The notes: generated by a model not told the origin, from the sequence alone. Shown: positions 1 through 7,126, numbered from the stretch's first letter. The stretch is DNA of 7,887 nucleotides from Chloroflexota bacterium (GCA_030613705.1 JAUWLJ010000084.1:1-7887); one strand, 5' to 3'. Translations and numbers: made by a program.

Positions 1-743
1 CACCGTCCGATGCTGGCTTCCCCATCCACAAATCTCCAGGGGAAGAAGCCGATCGTGGCCCGCTGGTTTAACAGCAGATCAATATCCCCGCCCACACATT
101 CAGCATGAATGATGCCATAGGGGAACAGATCGAGATGCATCAGCTGGTACTTTGAATCATCATAAAACTCGGCTAAGCTCTTGCCATACTTGTCTATAAA
201 AACCTGCTCAGCCTGGCGTGCCTGACGCGGCATCCAATCCCGAATGATCGTGTTCATGGGGTGATCGGCGCTGCCGCAGTCCACACCGATCCAGCTGAGC
301 TTCTTCGCCTTGGCCCAATCAGCAAATTCACGATCGGGTCCTGGGTGTTTGACCATATAACGGATTTCATCAGCGGTATAGTGATCCCATCCGAAATGAT
401 GGTATCCAGTATGGATGATGAGAATATCCCCTTCTTTTACCTCCACTCGATCTTCGACCATCTGGCTGGTATAGACCTCGTAATCTCCAACAGCATCGCT
501 CAGATCGACAACAACCCCATCATTGACCAGGAAGTTCATCTCCAATTGAGCTATATCTATGCCTGGGGAATAGAAATGGACTTCGCCATCCAAATGTGTT
601 CCGATATGATTCGAATGGGTCACTATCTGTCCATTGGCACCATTTGGAGCCAGGCGTTTGAAATATTTCACCTGGAGTGGTTCGTAAGTCGGCCATGGGG
701 GAGTTCCAATCCCGAGAGGGATGGTTAAATCAATTGTCTTCAT
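1..743 (-). CDS. Cyclase-family (kynurenine formamidase-like) metal-dependent hydrolase, 3' end cut by window edge
   Basis: The reading frame opens with ATG at 743 and stays open to the left edge, giving 247 residues (MKTIDLTIPLG...). The next codon begins TG and is cut off, so it could be Cys, Trp or a TGA stop; at most a short C-terminal tail is missing, as family members are usually 210-270 residues. A good AAGGAG site (752-757) sits 8 nt before the ATG. The family signature HxGTHxDxxxH is complete: H46, H50, D52 and H56 are the expected metal ligands; H161 and E215 fit the later conserved positions. Known members hydrolyse N-formylkynurenine, isatin and related amides or lactams in the cytoplasm. 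It is the last visible gene of the molybdenum hydroxylase operon, 58 nt after the Mo subunit, which suggests it opens a ring or cleaves an amide after hydroxylation. The family is clear; the substrate is unknown. No Trp-pathway gene is nearby, so kynurenine is only one option. Confidence 0.88.
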   Translation of the reverse strand, partial: MKTIDLTIPLGIGTPPWPTYEPLQVKYFKRLAPNGANGQIVTHSNHIGTHLDGEVHFYSPGIDIAQLEMNFLVNDGVVVDLSDAVGDYEVYTSQMVEDRVEVKEGDILIIHTGYHHFGWDHYTADEIRYMVKHPGPDREFADWAKAKKLSWIGVDCGSADHPMNTIIRDWMPRQARQAEQVFIDKYGKSLAEFYDDSKYQLMHLDLFPYGIIHAECVGGDIDLLLNQRATIGFFPWRFVDGEASIGR

Positions 744-801
744 GAAGTCGTCTCCTTGGGGTTAAGATTAATTCCTGCCTTCTGTTAAATTTCTTTTACG
801 C

Positions 802-3150
802 TTATTTCACGATCCCGGCTTCAAGCATCGTCAGGTACACTTTTTCTGCGGTAAAGGGCGGGCCATCGAAGCGCACTCCGACCGCATCATAAATCGCGTT
901 GGCAATTGCCGGGATGGTGGGCACCATCGAATGCTCCCCTACACCCCGGGCACCCCAGGGACCATCATCCTGGGGGACCTCGACGATTATAGATTGAATA
1001 CCACCCGGGACATCGCTTGAGGTGGCAATCCGGTAATCAACAAAGCTCGGATTCTGAACGTACCCATCTTTCAAATTCAAACTTTCAAACAAGGCCGAGC
1101 TCATCCCCTGGACGAAGCCACCTTCAATCTGGGCCCGAACCAGTTCAGGATTGATGGCCTTCCCGACATCAAAGGCTGCTGCTCCGCGCAGGATTTCGAT
1201 CTGGCCGGTATCCAGGTCGACTTCCAACTCGACAGCCTGCGCCCCGGTGGTGTAGTGAACCACTGCCCGTTCACCCTGCCCGGTTTCCGGGTCCAGACCG
1301 GTCACGTAATCAGGCATGAACTTACCCCGCCCGATGACCGGTCCCCCGATCCAGCCCTGGTCATCCGCTTTCGGCAGCCCATAGATGACGATGTTTTCGA
1401 GCGGTATTTCACGTTCACTCTTGTATGAAACCACCATCCCGTTGAGAATATCGAGATTTTCCAGGTCCTCATCCCAGGCTTCAGCCGTCATTTCAAGGAT
1501 CTGCTGGCGGGCATCTTTGGCTGCATTAACCACTGCATTGCCCATACTCCAGGTGAGCCGGCTGGCCACAGTTTGCCATTCATAGGGACTGTAGCGAGTG
1601 TCCAGCGGTGTGGCCACACGCACCCACTCATAGGGCACACCTAATGCTGCGGCAGCCATCTGAGCAGCCACCGTGAACGATCCCTGACCAAGGTCTTGAC
1701 CACCCACACCCACCGTCACCCGGCCATCTTCCGCCAATTCTACCCAGGCGCTCGATCCTGCATTTGGAGGCATGGCGGGAGCTTTCCACATCAAGGCCAA
1801 GCCCTTGCCCCGCCGTTTGTTGGCCGCGCTCGCTTCGGCTTTATGCCCCCAACCGATCGCCTCGGCTGTCTTCTCCAAACATTGTAACAATCCGGTAGGG
1901 TGCATTTTACCCCCCGTAACTAAAATACTACCTTCTTTTACACAATTAATCCTTCTGAATTCGACCTGGTCCATCCCTATCTGTTGAGCCAGCTCATCGA
2001 TACACTGCTCCAGCCCGGCGTGCATTTCAGGCATTCCAACGCCGCGCATTGGGCCTCCAACTGGATGGTTGGTATATACACAATAACTATCTGTTTTTAC
2101 ATTAGGGACCTCGTAAGGGCCAGAGCTGCTGTAGCCGCTGGCCCGGGTGATGTTGACCCCGTACTCTGTATAAGCCCCGGAATCCCAGTAGAACTTGTTT
2201 TCCATCGCTAACAGGTTGCCATCACCATCACAACCCATTTTGAAATAGGCGATCAAACCCTGGCGAACAAAAGCGGTGAAGAATTCTTCTTCCCGGGTCA
2301 GGAGCAGTTTTACAGGACGACCCTTAACTTTCGTGGCGATGGCGACTGCCAGAGATTCCATGCTGACACCGGCCTTACTGCCAAAGCCGCCCCCTACATA
2401 GGGTGCGATGACTCGCATATCACTTTGGGAGATACCCAAGGCCTGGGCAATAAGATTTCGTTGGGCGAACGGTGATTGCGAACTGCCCCAAAGTGTAATT
2501 CCACCGGAAGCATCCACCTGGGCAACCGCCACATGCGGCTCAATTGGGACATGCTGGATATGCGGTATGCGGTACTTGCGTTCCACGATTGCCGCACAAT
2601 TATCCCAGGCGCTATCCACATCTCCTTTACGAATCTTGAAATAATTAGAAATATTCGAATTGGGCTGCGGCAAAATAAAGCTGGCCACCTGATATTGATC
2701 CAATTCCGGATGGATCAAAGTCGCTTCAGAACTGACCCCATATTCAGGATCGATAACCGGTTTTAAGATTTCATACTCGACTTCGATCAATTCGAGGGCG
2801 TCTTCTGCAATCGCCTCGCTGATCGCCGCTACGCCTGCCACCGGATCGCCCACATAGCGCACCCTATCCCGGCAGAAGATATGTCTATCCAATAAATAGA
2901 GACCGATATATCCAGGGAATCCTTTACCGGTAACAACTGCCTTGACCCCTGGGAGCGCTTCCGCTTGACGGGTATCGATCGATATGATGCGGGCATGCGG
3001 GTGCGGGCTGCGCAAGATGCGTGCATGCAGCAAAGCGTTACCGAATTGGATATCATCGCCGAAGATCGCCGCACCTGTCACCTTCTCACGGGCATCCAGA
3101 CGGGGCTTGCTCTCACCAACTGGATTGGGTTTCGTCTCACTAACTACCAT
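802..3150 (-). CDS. Xanthine dehydrogenase/aldehyde oxidase-family molybdopterin-binding (large) subunit
   Basis: Catalytic subunit (782 residues) of a molybdenum hydroxylase that inserts water-derived oxygen into a C-H bond and passes electrons to the [2Fe-2S] and FAD subunits encoded upstream. The N-terminal a/b hammerhead domain spans about residues 17-130, followed by the Mo-cofactor domains. Visible motifs: GGGFGSK (253-259), the substrate-side loop GPMRGVG (366-372, R369), the cofactor motif GQDLGQG (484-490), INPE (666-669), and GVGE near the C-terminus, whose Glu (E739) matches the family's catalytic base. The AYRCSFR loop of form I CO dehydrogenase is absent, so that function is unlikely. 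The frame extends upstream to an ATG at 3189, but that would overlap the previous gene. The start at 3150 (MVVSETKP) has AGGAG 7 nt upstream (3158-3162) and lies 13 nt after the previous stop, so it is preferred. Purines, pyridines, pyrimidines or aldehydes are all possible substrates. Confidence 0.93.
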   Translation of the reverse strand: MVVSETKPNPVGESKPRLDAREKVTGAAIFGDDIQFGNALLHARILRSPHPHARIISIDTRQAEALPGVKAVVTGKGFPGYIGLYLLDRHIFCRDRVRYVGDPVAGVAAISEAIAEDALELIEVEYEILKPVIDPEYGVSSEATLIHPELDQYQVASFILPQPNSNISNYFKIRKGDVDSAWDNCAAIVERKYRIPHIQHVPIEPHVAVAQVDASGGITLWGSSQSPFAQRNLIAQALGISQSDMRVIAPYVGGGFGSKAGVSMESLAVAIATKVKGRPVKLLLTREEEFFTAFVRQGLIAYFKMGCDGDGNLLAMENKFYWDSGAYTEYGVNITRASGYSSSGPYEVPNVKTDSYCVYTNHPVGGPMRGVGMPEMHAGLEQCIDELAQQIGMDQVEFRRINCVKEGSILVTGGKMHPTGLLQCLEKTAEAIGWGHKAEASAANKRRGKGLALMWKAPAMPPNAGSSAWVELAEDGRVTVGVGGQDLGQGSFTVAAQMAAAALGVPYEWVRVATPLDTRYSPYEWQTVASRLTWSMGNAVVNAAKDARQQILEMTAEAWDEDLENLDILNGMVVSYKSEREIPLENIVIYGLPKADDQGWIGGPVIGRGKFMPDYVTGLDPETGQGERAVVHYTTGAQAVELEVDLDTGQIEILRGAAAFDVGKAINPELVRAQIEGGFVQGMSSALFESLNLKDGYVQNPSFVDYRIATSSDVPGGIQSIIVEVPQDDGPWGARGVGEHSMVPTIPAIANAIYDAVGVRFDGPPFTAEKVYLTMLEAGIVK

Positions 3151-3163
3151 TAGTCTTCTCCTC

Positions 3164-3628
3164 TCACATCTTTGCAGCTTCTTGAACACCCTCGATAATG
3201 CGTATATATCCTGTGCAGCGGCACAAATTACCGACTAACGCAGCCCGAATTTCACTCTCACTTGGATCGGGATTGCGATCGAGCAATGCCCGGGAGGCGA
3301 TCAAAACCCCGGGCGTACAATAGCCGCATTGAACCCCTCCAGCATCCATGATAGCTTTTTGGATTGGATCGAGCTGCGTATCGCGAGCTAATCCCTCAAC
3401 GGTGACGATCAGCGCCTGATCACATTCAACCGCCAAAACCAGGCAGCTGTTGACTGGCTCACCATTCATCATGACAGTGCAGGCACCGCATTCTCCTGCT
3501 GCGCAACCATTCTTCGTACCAGTTAACACCAATTTCTCACGCAGCATGTCCAGCAGGGTCATGTACCCTGTGACATCCACTTGTTCCATCTCACCATTGA
3601 CTGTGAGGTTGATTCGATGAAAACCCAT
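3164..3628 (-). CDS. Molybdenum hydroxylase [2Fe-2S] iron-sulfur subunit
   Basis: A 154-residue electron-transfer subunit of normal length for the CoxS/XdhC-type small subunit. The N-terminal plant-ferredoxin-like domain binds one [2Fe-2S] cluster through C42, C47, C50 and C62 (spacing C-x4-C-x2-C-x11-C). The C-terminal helical domain binds the second through C101, C104, C136 and C138 (C-x2-C ... C-x-C, in the stretches CGYCTPG and NLCRCTGY). All eight ligands are present; C69 is extra. It relays electrons from the Mo centre to FAD. The ATG at 3628 has GGAGG at 3634-3638, 5 nt upstream. It sits 39 nt after the FAD subunit gene and 13 nt before the Mo subunit gene, which fits co-transcription and equimolar synthesis. 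No internal frame damage is seen. Confidence 0.96.
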   Translation of the reverse strand: MGFHRINLTVNGEMEQVDVTGYMTLLDMLREKLVLTGTKNGCAAGECGACTVMMNGEPVNSCLVLAVECDQALIVTVEGLARDTQLDPIQKAIMDAGGVQCGYCTPGVLIASRALLDRNPDPSESEIRAALVGNLCRCTGYIRIIEGVQEAAKM

Positions 3629-3667
3629 GTGATCCTCCAGGATTAGTCAATCCCAATATTAATAAGG

Positions 3668-4567
3668 TCAAGCATTCAACAGGCTGAGTTGGTGCCAAAC
3701 ATCTTTCAATGCATTGAGAGACAGATTTCGCACCATCAATTTTCGGTAGCGGGCACTGCCGCGCACATCATCGATGGGTGTACAAGCCTCCATCGCTGCT
3801 TCTGCCGCATCCTTGAGTGTCTCTTCAGTAACCGGTGTTACTCCCAGGATTTCACCCACTTTCTCCACCACCAGCGGCACAGGCGCCACCGAGGCCAATG
3901 CCAGCTTAAAATGGGTGCCAGACACAGTATCTGCATCTGGGTAGCCCACAGCTGTCACCCCAACTATTGACAGATCGCTGAGCTTGTTGCGCCCCAACTT
4001 GATGTATTTGCCCTTTACACCATCAGGGGGCCGCGGGAACCAGATCGAGGTGACAATATCCCCGGTCTGCAAGATCGTCTCACCAGGACCGAGGAAGAAA
4101 GTGCTCAGCGCTTCCTGGCGCATGCCTTGCCCACCGTAAATGTTGAGCATTCCATCCAATAGGAGAGATGCACCGATCGTATCTCCTGCAGGTGAAGCGT
4201 TGCAGATATTTCCCACTATGGTAGCCCGGGTTCTCAACTGGTAGCTGGCAACACTCTGGGCAGCTTCAGCTAAAATCTGGTAATGTTCAGCCACTTCAGG
4301 TGCCGCGATCAGCCGGTTCATATTTACCCCTGCACCGATCGTCAACCCACCCGAGTTATCGAATGAGATTTCATCCATCCCCTCTAATCCCTTGACATCC
4401 ACCAGGTATTTCGGTCTTAATACCCGATCTCGCATCTGTACAAAGAGATCAGTGCCCCCAATGAAAGGCCGCGCTTCCCCAGCGTGAGTGACTAAGAACT
4501 CGGATGCCTCGGCATATGTCTCAGGTTTTAAATAATCAAATTCCGGCAATCCTGGATAGGCATTCAT
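3668..4567 (-). CDS. Molybdenum hydroxylase FAD-binding (medium) subunit
   Basis: A 299-residue CoxM-like flavoprotein subunit that takes electrons from the [2Fe-2S] clusters and hands them to the final acceptor. It begins at the typical N-terminal FDYLKPETYAEA segment. FAD-binding motifs are IGGTDL (36-41) and TIVGNICNASPAGD (116-129). FLGPGETIL (158-166) and a C-terminal CO dehydrogenase flavoprotein-like domain (about 190-295) follow. There are only two Cys, so the extra [4Fe-4S] insertion of 4-hydroxybenzoyl-CoA reductase is absent. The frame extends upstream to an ATG at 4654 (328 residues), but that start has no ribosome binding site and its extra 29 residues do not look like this family. 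The ATG at 4567 has a GGAGG (4582-4586), though 14 nt away, longer than ideal, so the start is less certain than the identity. It is the first gene of the operon. Confidence 0.9.
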   Translation of the reverse strand: MNAYPGLPEFDYLKPETYAEASEFLVTHAGEARPFIGGTDLFVQMRDRVLRPKYLVDVKGLEGMDEISFDNSGGLTIGAGVNMNRLIAAPEVAEHYQILAEAAQSVASYQLRTRATIVGNICNASPAGDTIGASLLLDGMLNIYGGQGMRQEALSTFFLGPGETILQTGDIVTSIWFPRPPDGVKGKYIKLGRNKLSDLSIVGVTAVGYPDADTVSGTHFKLALASVAPVPLVVEKVGEILGVTPVTEETLKDAAEAAMEACTPIDDVRGSARYRKLMVRNLSLNALKDVWHQLSLLNA

Positions 4568-4799
4568 AGTGTTATAAAATTCCTCCAATCGATCGGAAAT
4601 TCCAAGCCTAACTATCGATGTCAGCCGATTCTCACAACCAATAATTTGAACCATCCAAAAGGACGGGATCGATGATACAACTGATAGTCATCTTTCACCG
4701 CTGCCCCTCAGACGTCGATCTACAATTCCAACCATGCAGTAATCCTGAAGGTGTATTAATCAAAGTCGTTGCTCGTTACCCTGCTGGTCCATAGACTAA

Positions 4800-4828
4800 A
4801 TTATATACACTGATGCCTACAATTTCAA
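4800..4828 (-). promoter_or_regulatory. Probable sigma70-type promoter of the hydroxylase operon
   Basis: On the minus strand there is a TTGAAA -35 box (4828-4823), a 17-nt spacer and a perfect TATAAT -10 box (4805-4800). Transcription would begin near 4793, leaving a leader of about 225 nt before the preferred FAD-subunit start at 4567, or about 140 nt before the ATG at 4654. It is the best promoter match in the divergent region. The match is read by eye, not tested. Confidence 0.65.
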
Positions 4829-4855
4829 TAACAATATTATCCACCAGTGACCATA

Positions 4856-4861
4856 TATAAT
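4856..4861 (+). promoter_or_regulatory. Possible -10 box for the DUF2877 gene
   Basis: A perfect TATAAT lies about 95 nt upstream of the DUF2877 start. No convincing -35 box is found 16-18 nt upstream, and there is no extended -10 TG. If real, it would lie about 50 nt from the opposing -10 box, so the two promoters would share a compact control region and may need an activator on this side. Confidence 0.35.
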
Positions 4862-4884
4862 CAAGTAAAATCTGTTCACTCAAC

Positions 4885-4910
4885 TGGATTGTTAATACGG
4901 CACAAATCCA
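4885..4910. repeat. Imperfect inverted repeat, candidate operator or leader hairpin
   Basis: The arms TGGATTGT (4885-4892) and ACAAATCCA (4902-4910) are complementary over 8 pairs with one extra A, separated by 9 nt. The element lies between the possible plus-strand -10 box and the DUF2877 start. It could be a dimeric regulator's binding site or a small hairpin in the leader of that mRNA. No regulator gene is in the window to pair it with. Confidence 0.35.
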
Positions 4911-4955
4911 ACCTGATCAACCTGTTATCAGAAGGGACTTCTTCCAAAAGAGATC

Positions 4956-5876
4956 ATGAACTGCGCTCACCATAAGCCAACATCCAACCGGGGACATTTC
5001 GAGGCTGAAAGTATTGGGAATTTGGCTTTTGATTCTCTTGCCACTGATCAGGGTGGATCTGTACTTGGGCTGACCTCGCGCGGGATTTTCATCAAGACGG
5101 AAAACAAATGGCTGAATTTCCTGTCCTTCGAATCGTTTCGTGGTCCGCTGACGATCAATCTTCCAATGAGTGGAGATTCAATCCTACCCATACGCAGGGA
5201 AATGAAGCTGCGGATTACTGCGAGGCAAATCGTCTTTCCAGACGCCGACCTGGTGATTTCAGTGCAAAACCCGCTAGTGTGGCAACCACAACCTCCATCT
5301 GCGCCACCACTGCCAGAGTCTGAACGCCGACAGCGGTTAATTTCTTCCGCAAAACAGATTATCGCTGATAAAAAGGGGGCTGGTCTGGCAGGAATATTGC
5401 CCAGATTGCTGAACTTCTCCAGCCGATCTCATCTTCATACTGAAGATATTTCAACCCTGCACGCAGATATACTCCACTTGCAGAGGGAGATGATCTCCTC
5501 GTCTCACCTGCCATCATCCGCATCTCTGATCAGTTTATTGGGTTCCGGGTCAGGACTAACCCCATCAGGCGATGACCTTGTCAGCGGAGTCCTATTGGCC
5601 CTCAACCGCTGGGTAGATTTAATCTTCGATGGGCAGGACCTGGATCGTTTAAACCAGCAGGTTGTTGAAGCCGCATATCGTAAAACAACCACTCTCAGCG
5701 CCAATCTGATCGAGTGCGCGGCCCTTGGATTGGCCGATGAACGCCTGATCGAGGCACTTGATCGGTTAGTGAGCGGCAAGGAGCAAGAAGCGACCCACAT
5801 AGATGAAATGCTGAATTGGGGCAGTTCGTCTGGGATCGATGTCTTTGTGGGCTACGTGATTGCATTAGCAGCTTAA
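4956..5876 (+). CDS. DUF2877 / AllH-family protein (oxamate carbamoyltransferase subunit-like)
   Basis: A 306-residue soluble protein without signal peptide or membrane segment. It belongs to the DUF2877 family by its hallmark GSGSGLTPSGDD (196-207, followed by a hydrophobic helix), the TTTLSANLIECAALG block (244-258) and the C-terminal GSSSGIDVFVGYV (289-301). The family includes E. coli AllH (YlbF), proposed to work with FdrA/AllF and AllG in carbamoyl transfer from oxalurate at the end of allantoin breakdown. Those partners are not in the window, so the role here is inferred. Residues 1-33 precede the normal family start (near GGSVLGLTSRG), and only a weak AAGAGA lies directly before the ATG, so the start is uncertain; no other Met occurs before residue 71. 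The Pro-rich segment 109-120 is probably a domain linker. It is divergent from the hydroxylase operon and shares its control region, suggesting joint regulation in nitrogen-compound catabolism. Confidence 0.8.
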   Translation: MNCAHHKPTSNRGHFEAESIGNLAFDSLATDQGGSVLGLTSRGIFIKTENKWLNFLSFESFRGPLTINLPMSGDSILPIRREMKLRITARQIVFPDADLVISVQNPLVWQPQPPSAPPLPESERRQRLISSAKQIIADKKGAGLAGILPRLLNFSSRSHLHTEDISTLHADILHLQREMISSSHLPSSASLISLLGSGSGLTPSGDDLVSGVLLALNRWVDLIFDGQDLDRLNQQVVEAAYRKTTTLSANLIECAALGLADERLIEALDRLVSGKEQEATHIDEMLNWGSSSGIDVFVGYVIALAA

Positions 5877-5927
5877 ACGATATTTTCGCCCGTCGGTAAT
5901 AGAAAAAATCCCCCGGCAACCTGATAT

Positions 5928-5957
5928 CAAAGAAGCGCTCATCCAAGCGCTTCCTTG
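5928..5957. terminator. Probable bidirectional terminator hairpin between convergent genes
   Basis: A perfect 8-bp stem, GAAGCGCT (5932-5939) with AGCGCTTC (5946-5953), closes a 6-nt loop. Past one mismatch, three more pairs (CAA/TTG) extend it. It lies about 50 nt after the stop codons of both the plus-strand DUF2877 gene and the minus-strand lipoprotein gene, the expected place for a shared terminator. The U-runs are short on both sides (UUU on the minus transcript), so efficiency is uncertain. Confidence 0.6.
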
Positions 5958-6005
5958 TATCACATAATAGAGAGTGACTGAACACTGGAATACTGATCAG
6001 GGAGC

Positions 6006-7070
6006 TTATTCGATCAGAAATGTCACCAGCGTCAGCATCCCCGGCTCAACCTCTACCTCTTTTTGCTGCAAGCCATTGAGCATAAAGGTGATTTGGTATC
6101 CACCGGGCGGTAAATCACTTATTGCAAAACTTTCATACCAGGGGCTTTGCCCCCTGAGTTCTTTTTTCTCATAGGTCGTGAGGTAGAACTGGTCGATCGC
6201 TGGTAGCCCCGGACCGGCCAGCTGCTCAATCACGATATTCTCGACCGGCAGGTATACCCCCTGGTCATCGATCACACGCCCGGCCAGAGCGCCCAGAGCC
6301 TGGCCTTTTTCATTTGAAAGGTGTTCCAGCCACAATTCGGGGTTGCGGGCTTCCAGGTAGGAGTTTTCACCAACCCGCACCTCAAAATGCAGGGTGCTGC
6401 CAGGCACGACACCTGACATTCCCACCAGACCGATCTCTTGTCCAACCGCTACCGCATCCCCCTCCTCTACCAGGACCTCTGATAGCTGGCTGTACAAGGT
6501 GAAGACAGGATCAGGGTAGCCTGGCAAATCATGCTCCAGGATCACCAGGTTGCCGTAATAATTCACCCTGGGACCATAGGGGATGTTCAGATCATCTCCC
6601 GCCACAACCACCACACCATCTGCGGCAGCCACCACAGAAGTACCCGTTGAATTGAGGAAATCGACCCCCCGGTGGGCAAGCCGCGTACTCTGCCGGTAAT
6701 CGCCAAAGCGATAGGAAGTATCGATAGTATTGCGCCCGGGGGGAGCTACAGGACGAGACAGGAAGAAGGAACCATTTTCAAGGCAGATTTCGTCCGAACA
6801 GGGATTTAATTCCACTTCTGGCTGTTCAGATTCCTCTGGTGGGATATCTGTTGGAGCAGGAGCTTCCGTGGGAGGCAGCGGTGTTGGCTCTTGTGCAGCA
6901 GGTTCCTCCGCAGGGAGGGTTGGAATTTCGGTGGCGGTAGGTGCAGCTTCTAGCGCTGGTGTATCCGCGCTCTCTTCAGCGGGAGAGCTGCCGCCAAGGC
7001 TGCACCCCGCAGATACCAGCAAGAGAAGGAGGGCAATAAATACGATGGGGGTGAATAGAGTTTTCTTCAT
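6006..7070 (-). CDS. M23-family (LytM-like) lipoprotein with degenerate catalytic site
   Basis: A 354-residue lipoprotein. Residues 1-22 form a signal peptide (MKK, a hydrophobic core, lipobox VSAGC) with lipidation at C23, so it acts outside the cytoplasmic membrane. Residues 30-90 are a Pro/Thr/Glu-rich linker, followed by a CSDEIC pair that could form a disulfide. The M23 peptidase fold spans about 118-245. The zinc ligands H133 and D137 (HRGVD) and H228 (LHFEV) are kept, but the usual YxHL His is Gln (YSQL, Q195) and the first His of HxH is Thr (T226). Both catalytic histidines of active LytM enzymes are thus missing, so a scaffold, binding or activator role is more likely than peptidoglycan cleavage. 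Residues 260-354 look like a carboxypeptidase-regulatory or Ig-like beta domain. GAGG at 7080-7083, 9 nt upstream, supports the start. It is a monocistronic gene, convergent with the DUF2877 gene. Confidence 0.85.
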   Translation of the reverse strand: MKKTLFTPIVFIALLLLLVSAGCSLGGSSPAEESADTPALEAAPTATEIPTLPAEEPAAQEPTPLPPTEAPAPTDIPPEESEQPEVELNPCSDEICLENGSFFLSRPVAPPGRNTIDTSYRFGDYRQSTRLAHRGVDFLNSTGTSVVAAADGVVVVAGDDLNIPYGPRVNYYGNLVILEHDLPGYPDPVFTLYSQLSEVLVEEGDAVAVGQEIGLVGMSGVVPGSTLHFEVRVGENSYLEARNPELWLEHLSNEKGQALGALAGRVIDDQGVYLPVENIVIEQLAGPGLPAIDQFYLTTYEKKELRGQSPWYESFAISDLPPGGYQITFMLNGLQQKEVEVEPGMLTLVTFLIE

Positions 7071-7120
7071 TGGGCATTACCTCGTTCTGGGGATTAATAG
7101 GACAAATCGGTGCACATCTT

Positions 7121-7126
7121 ATTATA
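7121..7126 (-). promoter_or_regulatory. Possible -10 box of the lipoprotein gene
   Basis: A perfect minus-strand TATAAT about 50 nt upstream of the lipoprotein ATG would give a leader of about 45 nt. The -35 region at normal spacing (ATATTT) is a poor match and there is no extended -10, so this is tentative. Confidence 0.4.

Larger units (their letters stand above)
4568..4955. other. Divergent intergenic control region
   Basis: This AT-rich stretch separates the hydroxylase operon from the DUF2877 gene, which are transcribed away from each other. It holds the operon promoter, a possible -10 box for the other direction and the inverted repeat listed separately. The part nearest the operon (4568-4793) would be its long leader. 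I could not fit a known riboswitch (purine or Moco type) to it by eye. No credible short gene is seen apart from the doubtful 29-codon upstream extension of the FAD subunit. Confidence 0.6.

Noticed and set aside
261..728. Plus-strand 155-codon open frame
   Set aside because: It lies opposite the cyclase-family gene, whose minus-strand frame carries a complete metal-binding signature and a good ribosome site. The plus-strand translation shows no recognisable motif.
802..3150. CO dehydrogenase large subunit (CoxL)
   Set aside because: The AYRCSFR active-site loop is absent; the corresponding loop reads GPMRGVG.
3151..3189. Start of the Mo subunit at the ATG at 3189
   Set aside because: It would overlap the iron-sulfur subunit gene by 26 nt and add a basic 13-residue stretch with no family match. 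The ATG at 3150 has a well-placed AGGAG.
3668..4567. 4-hydroxybenzoyl-CoA reductase beta subunit
   Set aside because: Only two cysteines are present, so the extra [4Fe-4S] cluster insertion cannot be formed.
4668..4692. Weak dyad GATGA / TCATC in the operon leader
   Set aside because: Only five pairs with a loop of more than ten nt; expected by chance in sequence of this length.
5504..5985. Two minus-strand open frames of 96-98 codons opposite the DUF2877 gene
   Set aside because: The plus-strand frame holds all DUF2877 family motifs; these are shadows, and one runs through the terminator hairpin.
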